Of a stretch of DNA of 64,000 nt, positions 28,860 to 34,705 are shown piece after piece. Each line of letters begins with the position of its first letter. Position 1 is the stretch's first letter. The DNA lies in the IMG/VR virus record IMGVR_UViG_3300035703_000005, positions 184,836-248,835 of that record; one strand, written 5' to 3'. The stretch is from a virus. The translations under genes were made by a program, and so were the position numbers. The notes under the pieces are model-generated. The model did no database searches, was not told where the DNA came from, and worked only from the letters and a program-made list of their open reading frames with translations.

Positions 28860-28902
28860 GTTAGCGTTTTTTCAAACGGGGGCCACCGCGCCCCGCGCTA
28901 AC
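28860..28902. repeat. Nested GC-rich inverted repeat at the composition boundary
   Basis: Outer arms GTTAGCG (28860-28866) and CGCTAAC (28896-28902) enclose inner arms CGGGG (28877-28881) and CCCCG (28891-28895). No gene covers it and neither strand has the T-run of a standard terminator. It lies where AT-rich late genes meet the GC-richer small-gene region. The wider gap 28731-29027 holds no convincing gene. Confidence 0.6.
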
Positions 28903-29027
28903 ACAAACGCCCCGCCACATAACTGCTCAAACTGCTCATAAGCTCACGAACACCGCTGCTCGTTCTCCGATGTATTCGTGTCCCCTCCAAGTGCTCATAA
29001 GCCTCAGAGGGGACGCTACATAAACTC

Positions 29028-29252
29028 TCACACAGCCTTAGAGCACTTGTTGTTCTTGGTGACTGCAGCTGCATCACTGATAGCACCATGCAGGAATGCC
29101 CCTTTAGGAGCAGCATTCGCCCAAGCCCTCTGACCCGTGAGTGCTTTCACACCGCGACGGGAGGGCTTAAGCACAGTGTACTTAATCTGCCCCTGAACAT
29201 CAGCGACCAGCAGTTCGAGTTTGGTAGCAGTTGCGATGTTGATGGTGCTCAT
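29028..29252 (-). CDS. Hypothetical protein (74 aa)
   Basis: Start chosen at MSTINIATATKLELLVADVQ; a longer frame adds 20 histidine/threonine-rich residues that look untranslated. The basic middle (SRRGVKALTGQRAWANAAPK) and ending KNNKCSKAV have no recognised motif. Last gene before the nested inverted repeat. Confidence 0.55.
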   Translation of the reverse strand: MSTINIATATKLELLVADVQGQIKYTVLKPSRRGVKALTGQRAWANAAPKGAFLHGAISDAAAVTKNNKCSKAV

Positions 29253-29312
29253 GATGTTGTTAGCGAAGTGTGTGTGGTGAGTGTAGACGAATGTGAAGAG
29301 CTTATGTAACAA

Positions 29313-29573
29313 TCAATCACGAAGCTCTTGGATCATTTCATCCAGCTCAATGTGGTTCAGCTCAGGGTCATTCCAGAGTACACCATCAGGGGTGCAGCTC
29401 TTACCGAAATCATCAATCATAAGCTCTTGGAACTCGGCATAATCATCACACTGCAGAGCAATGCTGTAGAAACCATAATCATTGCCAATCCACAGAGCAA
29501 CATTCCAGGTCTCATAATTGCTCCAACCGTTGTAGGTCTCTTGTGCAAGCTTGGGCTGGAAGGTGGTGGTCAT
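29313..29573 (-). CDS. NGWSNYETWNVALW-type phage protein (86 aa)
   Basis: 86 residues. The YNGWSNYETWNVALWIGNDY segment at about 12-31 marks a small family widespread in phages (DUF7249-like by recollection). The acidic C-terminus LNHIELDEMIQELRD is helical. Start taken at MTTTFQ; the in-frame ATG farther up lies in the conserved promoter leader (ATGTTGAGAGG). Preceded by operator-promoter module at 29596-29654. Function unknown. Confidence 0.75.
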   Translation of the reverse strand: MTTTFQPKLAQETYNGWSNYETWNVALWIGNDYGFYSIALQCDDYAEFQELMIDDFGKSCTPDGVLWNDPELNHIELDEMIQELRD

Positions 29574-29583
29574 GTGTGTTCCT

Positions 29584-29654
29584 CTCAACATGGCTAAGAT
29601 ACCCCATCTGGCTACCCCATGGCATCATCTGTGGCCAGTTATTAAGCTGTCCAC
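29584..29654 (-). promoter_or_regulatory. Operator-promoter module 1
   Basis: Palindromic operator 29631-29654 (plus strand GTGGCCAGTT, ATTA, AGCTGTCCAC), an ATGCCA -35-like box and TATCTT -10 (29596-29601), then the conserved GCCATGTTGAGAGG leader with ribosome binding site. Leftmost copy of the 20-member family and the promoter nearest the DnaA-box locus. Confidence 0.65.
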
Positions 29655-29703
29655 TATTCACTCAGTTGTCAAGGTTCTATGGTAGGCTCATGATCCTTTG
29701 TGG

Positions 29704-29740
29704 CTTGAGCTTTACTTAAGCTTTCTTAAGCGGCTTAAGC
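29704..29740. repeat. Four phased CTTRAGC repeats
   Basis: CTTGAGC at 29704 and CTTAAGC at 29715, 29725 and 29734, spaced 11, 10 and 9 bp, so they sit on one face of the helix. They lie 100 bp from the first DnaA-box cluster, as iterons do at replication origins. Confidence 0.55.
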
Positions 29741-29837
29741 ACTCAGCCCCTTTATGCACTCCCACAGAGTTATTATAAGCCATTCAGAGGGCTTATGTCA
29801 AGCATGAGGATTAGAGCCCTTAGAGTGCTCATAAGGC

Positions 29838-29879
29838 TGTGGAAAACTTATAGACTTTTTCCACAAGTGTTGTGGAAAA
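29838..29879. other. DnaA-box cluster A (three TTTTCCACA)
   Basis: Three exact copies of the cyanobacterial-type DnaA box TTTTCCACA: 29838-29846 (minus), 29857-29865 (plus) and 29871-29879 (minus). One exact 9-mer is expected about once per 130 kb per strand, so three in 42 bp is not chance. Candidate origin or initiator-binding site. Confidence 0.65.
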
Positions 29880-29979
29880 CTTATAAGAACTGTGAGACCT
29901 TATGTGTAGCAAACTGTGTGGGTTCTGAGATTTATGTCCGGGTGCCATTGACATTTTAGCGGTCGTGTGATAGCCTGCC

Positions 29980-30111
29980 CGCTAAGATCACAAGGTCTCA
30001 GAGGCTTTTCAAGGGTGCTAACACAAGGTCTCAGAGGGCTTTAAGACTCTAGAAGCACCCTAAACTCACATGGCTTTGCGAAAGAAAGCTTTAACAAAGC
30101 CATGTTTTTTT
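29980..30111 (+). ncRNA. Candidate plus-strand structured RNA
   Basis: The only plus-strand transcript signal in the window. Stem AGGGTGCT (30012-30019) pairs with AGCACCCT (30054-30061); inside it TCT-C-AGAG (30029-30036) pairs with CTCTAGA (30047-30053). A strong terminator follows. A TTGACA -35-like box is at 29948-29953, with no good -10 at standard spacing, so the 5' end is approximate. Could be a primer RNA, antisense regulator or decoy RNA. Confidence 0.45.
30068..30111 (+). terminator. Rho-independent terminator on the plus strand
   Basis: Perfect 11-bp stem ACATGGCTTTG (30068-30078) / CAAAGCCATGT (30095-30105) followed by seven T residues (30105-30111). The T-run is on the plus strand only, opposite to every gene nearby, so a plus-strand RNA ends here. 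Confidence 0.75.
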
Positions 30112-30131
30112 AGCCATTTATTTTAAGCCCT

Positions 30132-30165
30132 TTTTCCACAGCTTTTTCCACAGCGTTGTGGAAAA
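30132..30165. other. DnaA-box cluster B (three TTTTCCACA)
   Basis: Exact TTTTCCACA at 30132-30140 and 30144-30152 (plus strand) and 30157-30165 (minus strand), 12-13 bp apart. Together with cluster A it flanks the structured RNA. AT-rich sequence (30101-30131) adjoins it and could serve as an unwinding element. Confidence 0.65.
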
Positions 30166-30250
30166 GCTATCATAACTCATTGTTAGCAACTCTCGGAGCA
30201 CTAGTAGTATGTAACTCCACTCCTCTCTAGGTGTTGTTTCCGTTGAGAGC

Positions 30251-30403
30251 TTAGGGGTCATAACTCTCTAACTCTACAGCCCCTTGAGCATAATCATCAT
30301 AGAACAGCTCATCCTCTGTGTGATTAGCATAGTGATCCATGATCTCTTGCTCAAAGTCAAAGAAGCTTTCTTCCCCGATAGGGTGAGCGTTAGCGATGTT
30401 CAT
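30251..30403 (-). CDS. Small acidic protein (50 aa)
   Basis: 50 residues (MNIANAHPIGEESFFDFEQE, ending GAVELESYDP), strongly acidic with no membrane segment. The ATG follows an AGGAGGAATAA ribosome binding site and overlaps the upstream gene's stop. Last gene before the DnaA-box locus. Function unknown. Confidence 0.65.
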   Translation of the reverse strand: MNIANAHPIGEESFFDFEQEIMDHYANHTEDELFYDDYAQGAVELESYDP

Positions 30404-30585
30404 TTATTCCTCCTGGTGTTGTATTCTCCGAGATTCTCTACATAAACCTCGTTGACACTTTCGTTACCTTTGAGTTCCAGAAGCTCACGCCAATTCCATT
30501 CCTTTGGACTGACACAATTTGTAGCATCAACTGTGAAGTCAAGAGTAACTCTGTAGCGCGTAACTTTGTCGTTGATTGTTTGCAT
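30400..30585 (-). CDS. Hypothetical protein (61 aa)
   Basis: 61 residues (MQTINDKVTRYRVTLDFTVD...), beta-strand-rich start then a helical part (WNWRELLELKGNESVNEVYV). AAAGGA ribosome binding site. It is led by a canonical sigma70 promoter (30623-30651). Resembles in style the 56-residue MQTIRIQVE gene at 32177, possibly a distant paralogue. Confidence 0.7.
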   Translation of the reverse strand: MQTINDKVTRYRVTLDFTVDATNCVSPKEWNWRELLELKGNESVNEVYVENLGEYNTRRNK

Positions 30586-30622
30586 TGTGCGATGTCCTTT
30601 GAGTGTAACAAACTACGTAGCT

Positions 30623-30651
30623 ATTTTATACTGTTTGAGGGTTTAAGTCAA
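30623..30651 (-). promoter_or_regulatory. Sigma70-type promoter TTGACT-17-TAAAAT
   Basis: -35 TTGACT (30646-30651), 17-bp spacer, -10 TAAAAT (30623-30628). It lies in the last codons of the preceding gene and lacks the palindromic operator, so it should be constitutive or early. Confidence 0.75.
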
Positions 30652-30796
30652 CAAAATTGTCATACTTTGACAACACTTCATTGATGACTTGATCTGTGAA
30701 ATAATCCACGATTTCATCATACATGAAGCTAATAGTTTCAGGTGAATAATTGTTCACCCAATTCGCTGAGATAAATGTTACTTCGGCTGATGGCAT
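30626..30796 (-). CDS. Hypothetical protein (56 aa)
   Basis: 56 residues beginning MPSAEVTFISANWVNNYSPE with an acidic helical C-terminal half. This start overlaps the stop of the 43-residue membrane peptide; an alternative start at 30847 would give 73 residues but would overlap that peptide fully. Its last codons contain the -35 of the next promoter. Confidence 0.6.
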   Translation of the reverse strand: MPSAEVTFISANWVNNYSPETISFMYDEIVDYFTDQVINEVLSKYDNFVDLNPQTV

Positions 30797-30909
30797 GATT
30801 CTTGAAAGTATTGTGCATAGCTTGGATTGAAACAACTGTCCCGCCATGTGGCGAAGATCAGTAGAGTCGTGGGAACGATTGCGATAGCAAATAGATGGCG
30901 TTTTTTCAT
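30778..30909 (-). CDS. Single-pass membrane peptide (43 aa)
   Basis: 43 residues: MKKRH, a hydrophobic helix (LFAIAIVPTTLLIFATW, about 6-22), then a short polar tail with two cysteines. The ATG overlaps the TGA of the upstream gene (TCATGA). An N-in inner-membrane peptide is likely. Confidence 0.6.
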   Translation of the reverse strand: MKKRHLFAIAIVPTTLLIFATWRDSCFNPSYAQYFQESCHQPK

Positions 30910-31091
30910 GAGTTGTTAATCAGATCTTGTTCAATCTGTTGGAGCATGTTTTCTGTCCAAGCTTGAGGATCTGCGACACCATTGTTTGCGTAGAGTTGAC
31001 TATACCGTAGACCATAAAGATCTGGGTTTAGGTGTTGCAACTCTTCAAGAGTTTGAGCAATCCGAACCTGTAGAATGTAGTCGTCAATCAT
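30906..31091 (-). CDS. Hypothetical protein (61 aa)
   Basis: 61 residues starting MIDDYILQVRIAQTLEELQH, all helical and acidic, ending MLQQIEQDLINNS. The chosen ATG overlaps the end of the upstream 56-residue gene (CATCATGATTGA). Function unknown. Confidence 0.65.
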   Translation of the reverse strand: MIDDYILQVRIAQTLEELQHLNPDLYGLRYSQLYANNGVADPQAWTENMLQQIEQDLINNS

Positions 31092-31254
31092 GATGCAAAA
31101 TGTCAATCATTTTTTGATGGTAAGCATCAGCGAGTTGCACAACATTATGAGATTGAGTAGGATCTTCAATCTCGTATTGTGTCATCTCAAGAGCAAAAAT
31201 GACGGTGGAGAGTAACTCTTGCAACTGTTCAAGCTTTTGAGTTTCAGTCATCAT
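31084..31254 (-). CDS. Small helical protein (56 aa)
   Basis: 56 residues (MMTETQKLEQLQELLSTVIF, ending QKMIDILHHD). Amphipathic helices, no motif. Start and stop overlap both neighbours by a few bases. Confidence 0.65.
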   Translation of the reverse strand: MMTETQKLEQLQELLSTVIFALEMTQYEIEDPTQSHNVVQLADAYHQKMIDILHHD

Positions 31255-31396
31255 TTGGATTCACCTCTTTGAGAACTTGAGTGAACAATTCAATCGCAGC
31301 TTCGTTGCAGTTGTCTTTCTTCATTCGGTAAATGTAGAACTCCAATGCTTCAGTGATAGCTTCTTGTTTGAGTTCTTCCCAGGTTGGCTTTGTCAT
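31244..31396 (-). CDS. Small helical protein (50 aa)
   Basis: 50 residues (MTKPTWEELKQEAITEALEF, ending VLKEVNPNDD). Acidic, helical. Coupled to the 56-residue gene by an 11-base overlap. Function unknown. Confidence 0.65.
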   Translation of the reverse strand: MTKPTWEELKQEAITEALEFYIYRMKKDNCNEAAIELFTQVLKEVNPNDD

Positions 31397-31402
31397 GATA
31401 AT

Positions 31403-31606
31403 TCAAGCCAAGATTGCGGACTTCATTTCAACATTGCGGATTTCCATCCGAGCATAATCATACCCCTCAACTTCCGTCAGTTGTTGATAGTATGCTTCAG
31501 CCGTAGAACGACAATCAAACAAGCAGAGAGAATCAAAGCTTTCGCCTTCATAATTCCAACCACCGATCACAGCATAAACTTGCACGAGGTTTGCTCCGTT
31601 GTTCAT
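31403..31606 (-). CDS. Hypothetical protein, leaderless-type start (67 aa)
   Basis: 67 residues from MNNGANLVQVYAVIGG. Contains CLFDCRSTAEAYYQQL, a segment echoed by GVFDCVTIASAFANCY in the gene at 32372, suggesting related proteins. The ATG lies about seven bases after the TATCTT -10 box, leaving no room for a leader or Shine-Dalgarno. Confidence 0.7.
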   Translation of the reverse strand: MNNGANLVQVYAVIGGWNYEGESFDSLCLFDCRSTAEAYYQQLTEVEGYDYARMEIRNVEMKSAILA

Positions 31607-31671
31607 GTGGCTAAGATACCAGGCCCAGAGTCCCCTCGGCGTGATCAGTGGACAGCCAGTGAACTGGCACA
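31606..31671 (-). promoter_or_regulatory. Operator-promoter module 2
   Basis: Operator 31648-31671 (plus strand GTGGACAGCC, AGTG, AACTGGCACA), a CGCCGA -35-like box and TATCTT -10 (31613-31618). The start codon follows at once, so the mRNA is predicted to be leaderless. Confidence 0.7.
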
Positions 31672-31713
31672 TTGCTACTCAAAAGGGGGCGAAGTGCCCC
31701 CTAGTGTGCTCAA

Positions 31714-31881
31714 TCAGAACTCAATCGGTTCAAGAGTTGCTACACCGAGAACGCTCTCAATCATCGGGGATTCGGCATAAGTGTGCCCGACAGAATCAGC
31801 GGCCAGAGTGTCAAGCACTTGCAGCATTTGATTGCCGTTTTGAGCAACGCGAAGCATACCGATTGCGGTTTCTTTGGTCAT
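31714..31881 (-). CDS. Hypothetical protein (55 aa)
   Basis: 55 residues from MTKETAIGMLRVAQNGNQML; helix-rich then a flexible tail. The upstream CCTTTTATC resembles a weak ribosome binding site. A longer frame from 31953 is possible but less likely. Confidence 0.6.
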   Translation of the reverse strand: MTKETAIGMLRVAQNGNQMLQVLDTLAADSVGHTYAESPMIESVLGVATLEPIEF

Positions 31882-31963
31882 GATAAAAGGAAAAAAGTGT
31901 AGGGCAATTTGAGTGTCTTTAGAGCGCATCTCATTCTCATTCGCTATTCGCAAATGGCGAATG

Positions 31964-32173
31964 TTACTGAACTTCCTCTAGCAAATTGTTCAGGTATTCT
32001 TCATCATAAAGCTCTGCAATCTCTGTTTTAATTTCATCCTCACTCATGCCATCTAGATTGTCACAAATGGTGTCAACAGCAAACTGACACAAATCGCGGA
32101 CATCCATGCCATCAACAACATCAGTGGCATAAAGTTCAATCAGTTTGGAAAGCTGTTCTTTGGAAAGTGTCAT
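31964..32173 (-). CDS. Acidic helical protein (69 aa)
   Basis: 69 residues (MTLSKEQLSKLIELYATDVV, ending EEYLNNLLEEVQ), 17 acidic residues, repeated amphipathic helices. Tightly spaced with the 56-residue gene upstream. Could be a DNA-mimic-like or binding peptide, from charge only. Confidence 0.65.
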   Translation of the reverse strand: MTLSKEQLSKLIELYATDVVDGMDVRDLCQFAVDTICDNLDGMSEDEIKTEIAELYDEEYLNNLLEEVQ

Positions 32174-32176
32174 GAT

Positions 32177-32347
32177 TCAGATGGTAGCTGGGGACAGGGA
32201 AACTTCAACTCGCTTCAGATTCAATCCAGCAAGTTGCTCATTCACACGCTTGCAGATTGCATCAGTCGGGTTCTTTAGCTTGGACTTCTCATACCAAATG
32301 GTACGGCAGCCGTCGTTGGTTTCTACTTGGATTCGGATGGTTTGCAT
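32177..32347 (-). CDS. Hypothetical protein (56 aa)
   Basis: 56 residues (MQTIRIQVETNDGCRTIWYE, ending EVSLSPATI). Mixed strand and helix, no motif. Start at an ATG with an adjoining CGCAAAG. Part of the operon behind module 3. Confidence 0.65.
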   Translation of the reverse strand: MQTIRIQVETNDGCRTIWYEKSKLKNPTDAICKRVNEQLAGLNLKRVEVSLSPATI

Positions 32348-32371
32348 CACTTTGCGTTGCAGTAGTTAGGA

Positions 32372-32539
32372 TCAGTCAAAAACAACAGGCTTGAAGTCAT
32401 CCGCATAACAATTAGCAAAAGCTGATGCGATGGTGACACAATCAAAGACACCAAGTTGCTCACCGTTGCGAACAGCAACCCACATAGGCTTGCGGGTCTC
32501 AAGATCAGCGCAGGGAAGAAAGTTGGTTGCGTTGGTCAT
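32372..32539 (-). CDS. Hypothetical protein (55 aa)
   Basis: 55 residues from MTNATNFLPCADLETRKPMW. The C-terminal half (GVFDCVTIASAFANCY) matches the style of the 67-residue gene at 31403, so the two may be paralogues. First gene after operator module 3; an upstream in-frame ATG is part of the promoter leader. Confidence 0.65.
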   Translation of the reverse strand: MTNATNFLPCADLETRKPMWVAVRNGEQLGVFDCVTIASAFANCYADDFKPVVFD

Positions 32540-32548
32540 TTGCGTTTG

Positions 32549-32619
32549 TCTCAACATGGCTAAGATACCAGAACTGGCTGGTCGTGGCGCGATCAGTGGA
32601 CAGCCGCTCAACTGTCACA
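32549..32619 (-). promoter_or_regulatory. Operator-promoter module 3
   Basis: Operator 32596-32619 (plus strand GTGGACAGCC, GCTC, AACTGTCACA), -35-like GCGCCA (minus strand, 32585-32590), 17-bp spacer, TATCTT (32562-32567). Five bp separate operator and -35. It holds the stop codon of the 62-residue gene. Confidence 0.75.
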
Positions 32620-32796
32620 CTCATAATCATAAGGCACAAGCTCTCTCGGTACGATTAACTGATTGTTGATCGAAAACTCATCCAAAAGATAATCAACTGT
32701 CATCTCCATTTGAGCAGCGTACCACTCAAACATCAGGTAAGTTTCCAATGGAATCTCGTAGCCTTCAGTTTCAACAATGGTGGGTTCTTTAGCCAT
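32608..32796 (-). CDS. Acidic hypothetical protein (62 aa)
   Basis: 62 residues from MAKEPTIVETEGYEIPLETY. YLMFEWYAAQMEMTVDYLLD forms a helix; the end is acidic and tyrosine-rich. The stop codon falls inside the operator of module 3. Confidence 0.65.
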   Translation of the reverse strand: MAKEPTIVETEGYEIPLETYLMFEWYAAQMEMTVDYLLDEFSINNQLIVPRELVPYDYECDS

Positions 32797-32800
32797 GATT

Positions 32801-32962
32801 TTACCAGTTAATGAGAGTAGCTGTGTTACCAAGTTTGTTCTGCTCATCCACGATTTCCATAGCATGAACATAAGTTTTGACAGTGACATAACGGGCTTTG
32901 CCTTTAGTCTCAGGGAACAAGCCGAGTCGGTCAATGATGCGAACAGTATTAGAATGTTTCAT
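32801..32962 (-). CDS. Basic hypothetical protein (53 aa)
   Basis: 53 residues from MKHSNTVRIIDRLGLFPETK (K/R-rich N-terminal half). AGGAAAACAAAG ribosome binding site. It overlaps the end of the 55-residue gene upstream by 14 bases. Confidence 0.6.
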   Translation of the reverse strand: MKHSNTVRIIDRLGLFPETKGKARYVTVKTYVHAMEIVDEQNKLGNTATLINW

Positions 32963-33116
32963 CTTTGTTTTCCTCAAGAGTGAAATCAGACTCGATACAA
33001 TCATACCAAGTCACCAAATCATAGTCTGGTTCCTGCATCCATTCTTCAGCTTCTTCCTTTGTGTTGAATGTCACAGTAGCAACGTTAGTCTCTTTGATGT
33101 GAACAGTGTAAGACAT
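32949..33116 (-). CDS. Hypothetical protein (55 aa)
   Basis: 55 residues (MSYTVHIKETNVATVTFNTK, with EEWMQEPDYDLVTWYDC). Alternating polar/hydrophobic, then acidic. Its 3' end overlaps the next gene. Function unknown. Confidence 0.65.
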   Translation of the reverse strand: MSYTVHIKETNVATVTFNTKEEAEEWMQEPDYDLVTWYDCIESDFTLEENKDETF

Positions 33117-33118
33117 AA

Positions 33119-33235
33119 TCAGTCAGCTGTGGATTGAATGAAGTTAGCAGTGGAGTGCAGAATGCTCCCCGTAGTGTAGCGAACCTGAGGAAAGATCAGG
33201 AACGCTACAATGAAGATCAGGCCGATTGTTTTCAT
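33119..33235 (-). CDS. Single-pass membrane peptide (38 aa)
   Basis: 38 residues: MKTIG, hydrophobic segment LIFIVAFLIFPQV (6-18), polar tail. Likely inner-membrane or secreted peptide. Ends at TGA two bases before the next start. Confidence 0.6.
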   Translation of the reverse strand: MKTIGLIFIVAFLIFPQVRYTTGSILHSTANFIQSTAD

Positions 33236-33239
33236 CGTA

Positions 33240-33566
33240 TCAGTTCAGCCGCATCCCAGAGAAGAAAGGAACAGTCACCGAATTGTTGCGATAATCGGAG
33301 AAAGTTACGAACCATTCGCCTTTCTTTTGAAACACATAGTCACCGTTACCATGCTCTTTGAGAATAGCATTCAGACGGGACTTAGTGGTAGCGGTGCGCC
33401 AGCCACCATCAAACAGTTCAATCCAAGTCTCACCGATACGAGCAATCAAGTTACCGTGCAGGTAGACATCAGCAACATTGGTGCAGCTGACAACCTCAGT
33501 GTTGTCCAGCTTGAAGTCCACACCGTTGGTGATGGCTTTGTTCATTTGCTGTTCGATCTTACGCAT
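33240..33566 (-). CDS. TTKSRLNAIL-type conserved phage protein (108 aa)
   Basis: 108 residues from MRKIEQQMNKAITNG. The stretch HGNLIARIGETWIELFDGGW followed by RTATTKSRLNAILKEHGNGD and VFQKKGEWFV is shared by small proteins in many cyanophages and plasmids. No catalytic motif. Preceded by operator module 4 and a long, G-rich leader. Start supported by a conserved-looking N-terminus. Confidence 0.75.
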   Translation of the reverse strand: MRKIEQQMNKAITNGVDFKLDNTEVVSCTNVADVYLHGNLIARIGETWIELFDGGWRTATTKSRLNAILKEHGNGDYVFQKKGEWFVTFSDYRNNSVTVPFFSGMRLN

Positions 33567-33610
33567 GGTTTGTGAAGCGATTGTTTGGTGGGGGGTCTCG
33601 TTTCCCCCCG

Positions 33611-33677
33611 ATGTGGCTAAGATACCAGGCCCAGAGGCCCCTCGGCGGGATTGGTGGACAGCCCGCAGATTGGCACA
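33611..33677 (-). promoter_or_regulatory. Operator-promoter module 4
   Basis: Operator 33654-33677 (plus strand GTGGACAGCC, CGCA, GATTGGCACA), CGCCGA -35-like box, TATCTT (33619-33624). The leader has a G6 run instead of the usual GTTGAGAGG. Confidence 0.65.
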
Positions 33678-33848
33678 CAGGCCCCGATTCGGCAGGATCC
33701 GACCCATACCCTGGCTGTCGCAAGTCGGAAGCGGTGAGACTCATTGCAGGCACTAGGGCAGAAACCGGAAAAAGCGTTGATTCTGGCCGCCAGGTAGGTT
33801 GGATCATCCCATGCAGCCAGAATCAGCGGGATCTGAGTTTGTGTTAGT
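33678..33848. other. GC-rich gap with a 9-bp inverted repeat
   Basis: 171 bases without a convincing gene. Holds perfect inverted arms GATTCTGGC (33779-33787) and GCCAGAATC (33816-33824). In translation, LILAAWDDPTYLAAR is weakly like LIAMDEPIPYWGKIA in the gap at 38214-38403, so decayed or alternative coding sequence is possible. Confidence 0.45.
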
Positions 33849-34043
33849 TTAGAGTCCAGCTGGTTCGATGCAGTAATAGACTCGATCACCATTTGTGCTC
33901 AGTCCATGCACCCATTGGCCGCCATGTTCGATACAACTTTGGTGGTCAACTTGAATGCTGTGAACATAAAGAATGATGACACCAATGACCAACAAAATGA
34001 TCATCAAGAGTTGAAAGCCTGACACCCAATCATCATTAGTCAT
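33849..34043 (-). CDS. Small membrane protein with C-GGxW-C tail (64 aa)
   Basis: 64 residues: a hydrophobic helix (FQLLMIILLVIGVIILYVHS, about 10-29), then CIEHGGQWVHGLSTNGDRVY and YC. The tail (C, GGxW, then a C) closely parallels the pilin-like protein at 49886. The two cysteines could form a disulfide in the periplasm. Paralogy with the pilin-like gene is an inference from this tail. Confidence 0.75.
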   Translation of the reverse strand: MTNDDWVSGFQLLMIILLVIGVIILYVHSIQVDHQSCIEHGGQWVHGLSTNGDRVYYCIEPAGL

Positions 34044-34046
34044 GAC

Positions 34047-34250
34047 TCAAGCCTCCTCGTATTCGTAATCATAAACCCGCATCACATCATCCTCAAGAAG
34101 CTTAAGCGTCCGTTCGGTAATCATGTGCGGTTTGATGTCACCTTGCTTGTTGAACAGCTGAGTAACCCAATAGGAGGCAATTTGCTCATCCCGTTCAGCA
34201 ATCTGTTCAAAGCAATCAGCAATCAGAAGCTCAAGATCGTTGTTGTTCAT
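34047..34250 (-). CDS. Hypothetical protein (67 aa)
   Basis: 67 residues (MNNNDLELLIADCFEQIAER, ending VMRVYDYEYEEA), helical, acidic C-terminus. Three bases upstream of the 64-residue membrane gene. No motif. Confidence 0.65.
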   Translation of the reverse strand: MNNNDLELLIADCFEQIAERDEQIASYWVTQLFNKQGDIKPHMITERTLKLLEDDVMRVYDYEYEEA

Positions 34251-34293
34251 TGTAGGAAAAACGGAGGTTTTGATGTAGTAAATGTGGAGCTAA

Positions 34294-34461
34294 TCAGTCG
34301 GAGAAACCATAAAGATCCCAACCAGGCTCTTCCTCTTCAGTTTCATTCCAATACTGATCATACTCACATTCGCTCATAGCGAAGACCTTAGCCATTTCCT
34401 CGCGGTCAGCATCGGAGATCTCAAAGATTTCAGCGGGAAGGTCAACGATTTCGTTGAACAT
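34294..34461 (-). CDS. Acidic hypothetical protein (55 aa)
   Basis: 55 residues from MFNEIVDLPAEIFEISDADR, with SECEYDQYWNETEEEEPGWD; about 20 acidic residues. The in-frame ATG seven codons up is the promoter-leader ATG and is not preferred. Confidence 0.65.
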   Translation of the reverse strand: MFNEIVDLPAEIFEISDADREEMAKVFAMSECEYDQYWNETEEEEPGWDLYGFSD

Positions 34462-34471
34462 TGGTTTGATT

Positions 34472-34545
34472 CCTCTCAACATGGCTAAGATACAGGGCCC
34501 CAGCCCCCTTTGGCGGGTTTGGTGGACAGCCGCCCAACTGGCCTA
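34472..34545 (-). promoter_or_regulatory. Operator-promoter module 5
   Basis: Operator 34522-34545 (plus strand GTGGACAGCC, GCCC, AACTGGCCTA), CCGCCA -35-like box, 17/18-bp spacer, TATCTT (34487-34492), then the GCCATGTTGAGAGGAA leader. Confidence 0.7.
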
Positions 34546-34698
34546 CCAACCGCGATTTGATTGCTCAAACAGCTTACGATCTAGGGCCTCTTCATACTCA
34601 TCGGGAGAGAGATAATCCTCCCAGCAACCTCTATCATCATAGCTGCGGTTGGAGTATTCCCAAGAGTAGGATTGGCCTTCATAAAAGTGCAGAACCAT
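34543..34698 (-). CDS. Hypothetical protein (51 aa)
   Basis: 51 residues from MVLHFYEGQSYSWEYSNRSY; aromatic and acidic. The stop overlaps operator module 5. A longer 85-residue frame has an unlikely N-terminal extension. Confidence 0.6.
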   Translation of the reverse strand: MVLHFYEGQSYSWEYSNRSYDDRGCWEDYLSPDEYEEALDRKLFEQSNRGW

Positions 34699-34705
34699 GA
34701 TCGTT

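Larger units (their letters stand above)
29574..30250. other. Gene-free 680-bp locus, candidate replication/control region
   Basis: No convincing coding frame on either strand. It contains operator module 1, four phased CTTRAGC repeats, two clusters of DnaA-box 9-mers, a CAAGGTCTCAGAGG direct repeat (29991-30004, 30024-30037) with an inverted copy at 29893-29901, an inverted repeat TTAGCGG/CCGCTAA (29956-29985), and a plus-strand structured RNA with terminator. This density of elements is typical of an origin region; function is inferred, not shown. Confidence 0.55.

Noticed and set aside
28898-29116. Possible 72-codon minus-strand gene
   Set aside because: Overlaps the 74-residue gene and the nested inverted repeat, has no ribosome binding site and reads as serine-rich noise.
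33559-33892. 82- and 91-codon frames in the 33.7 kb gap
   Set aside because: They read straight through the operator and a promoter, and differ in frame from each other. Only a weak resemblance to the 38.3 kb gap was kept as a note.
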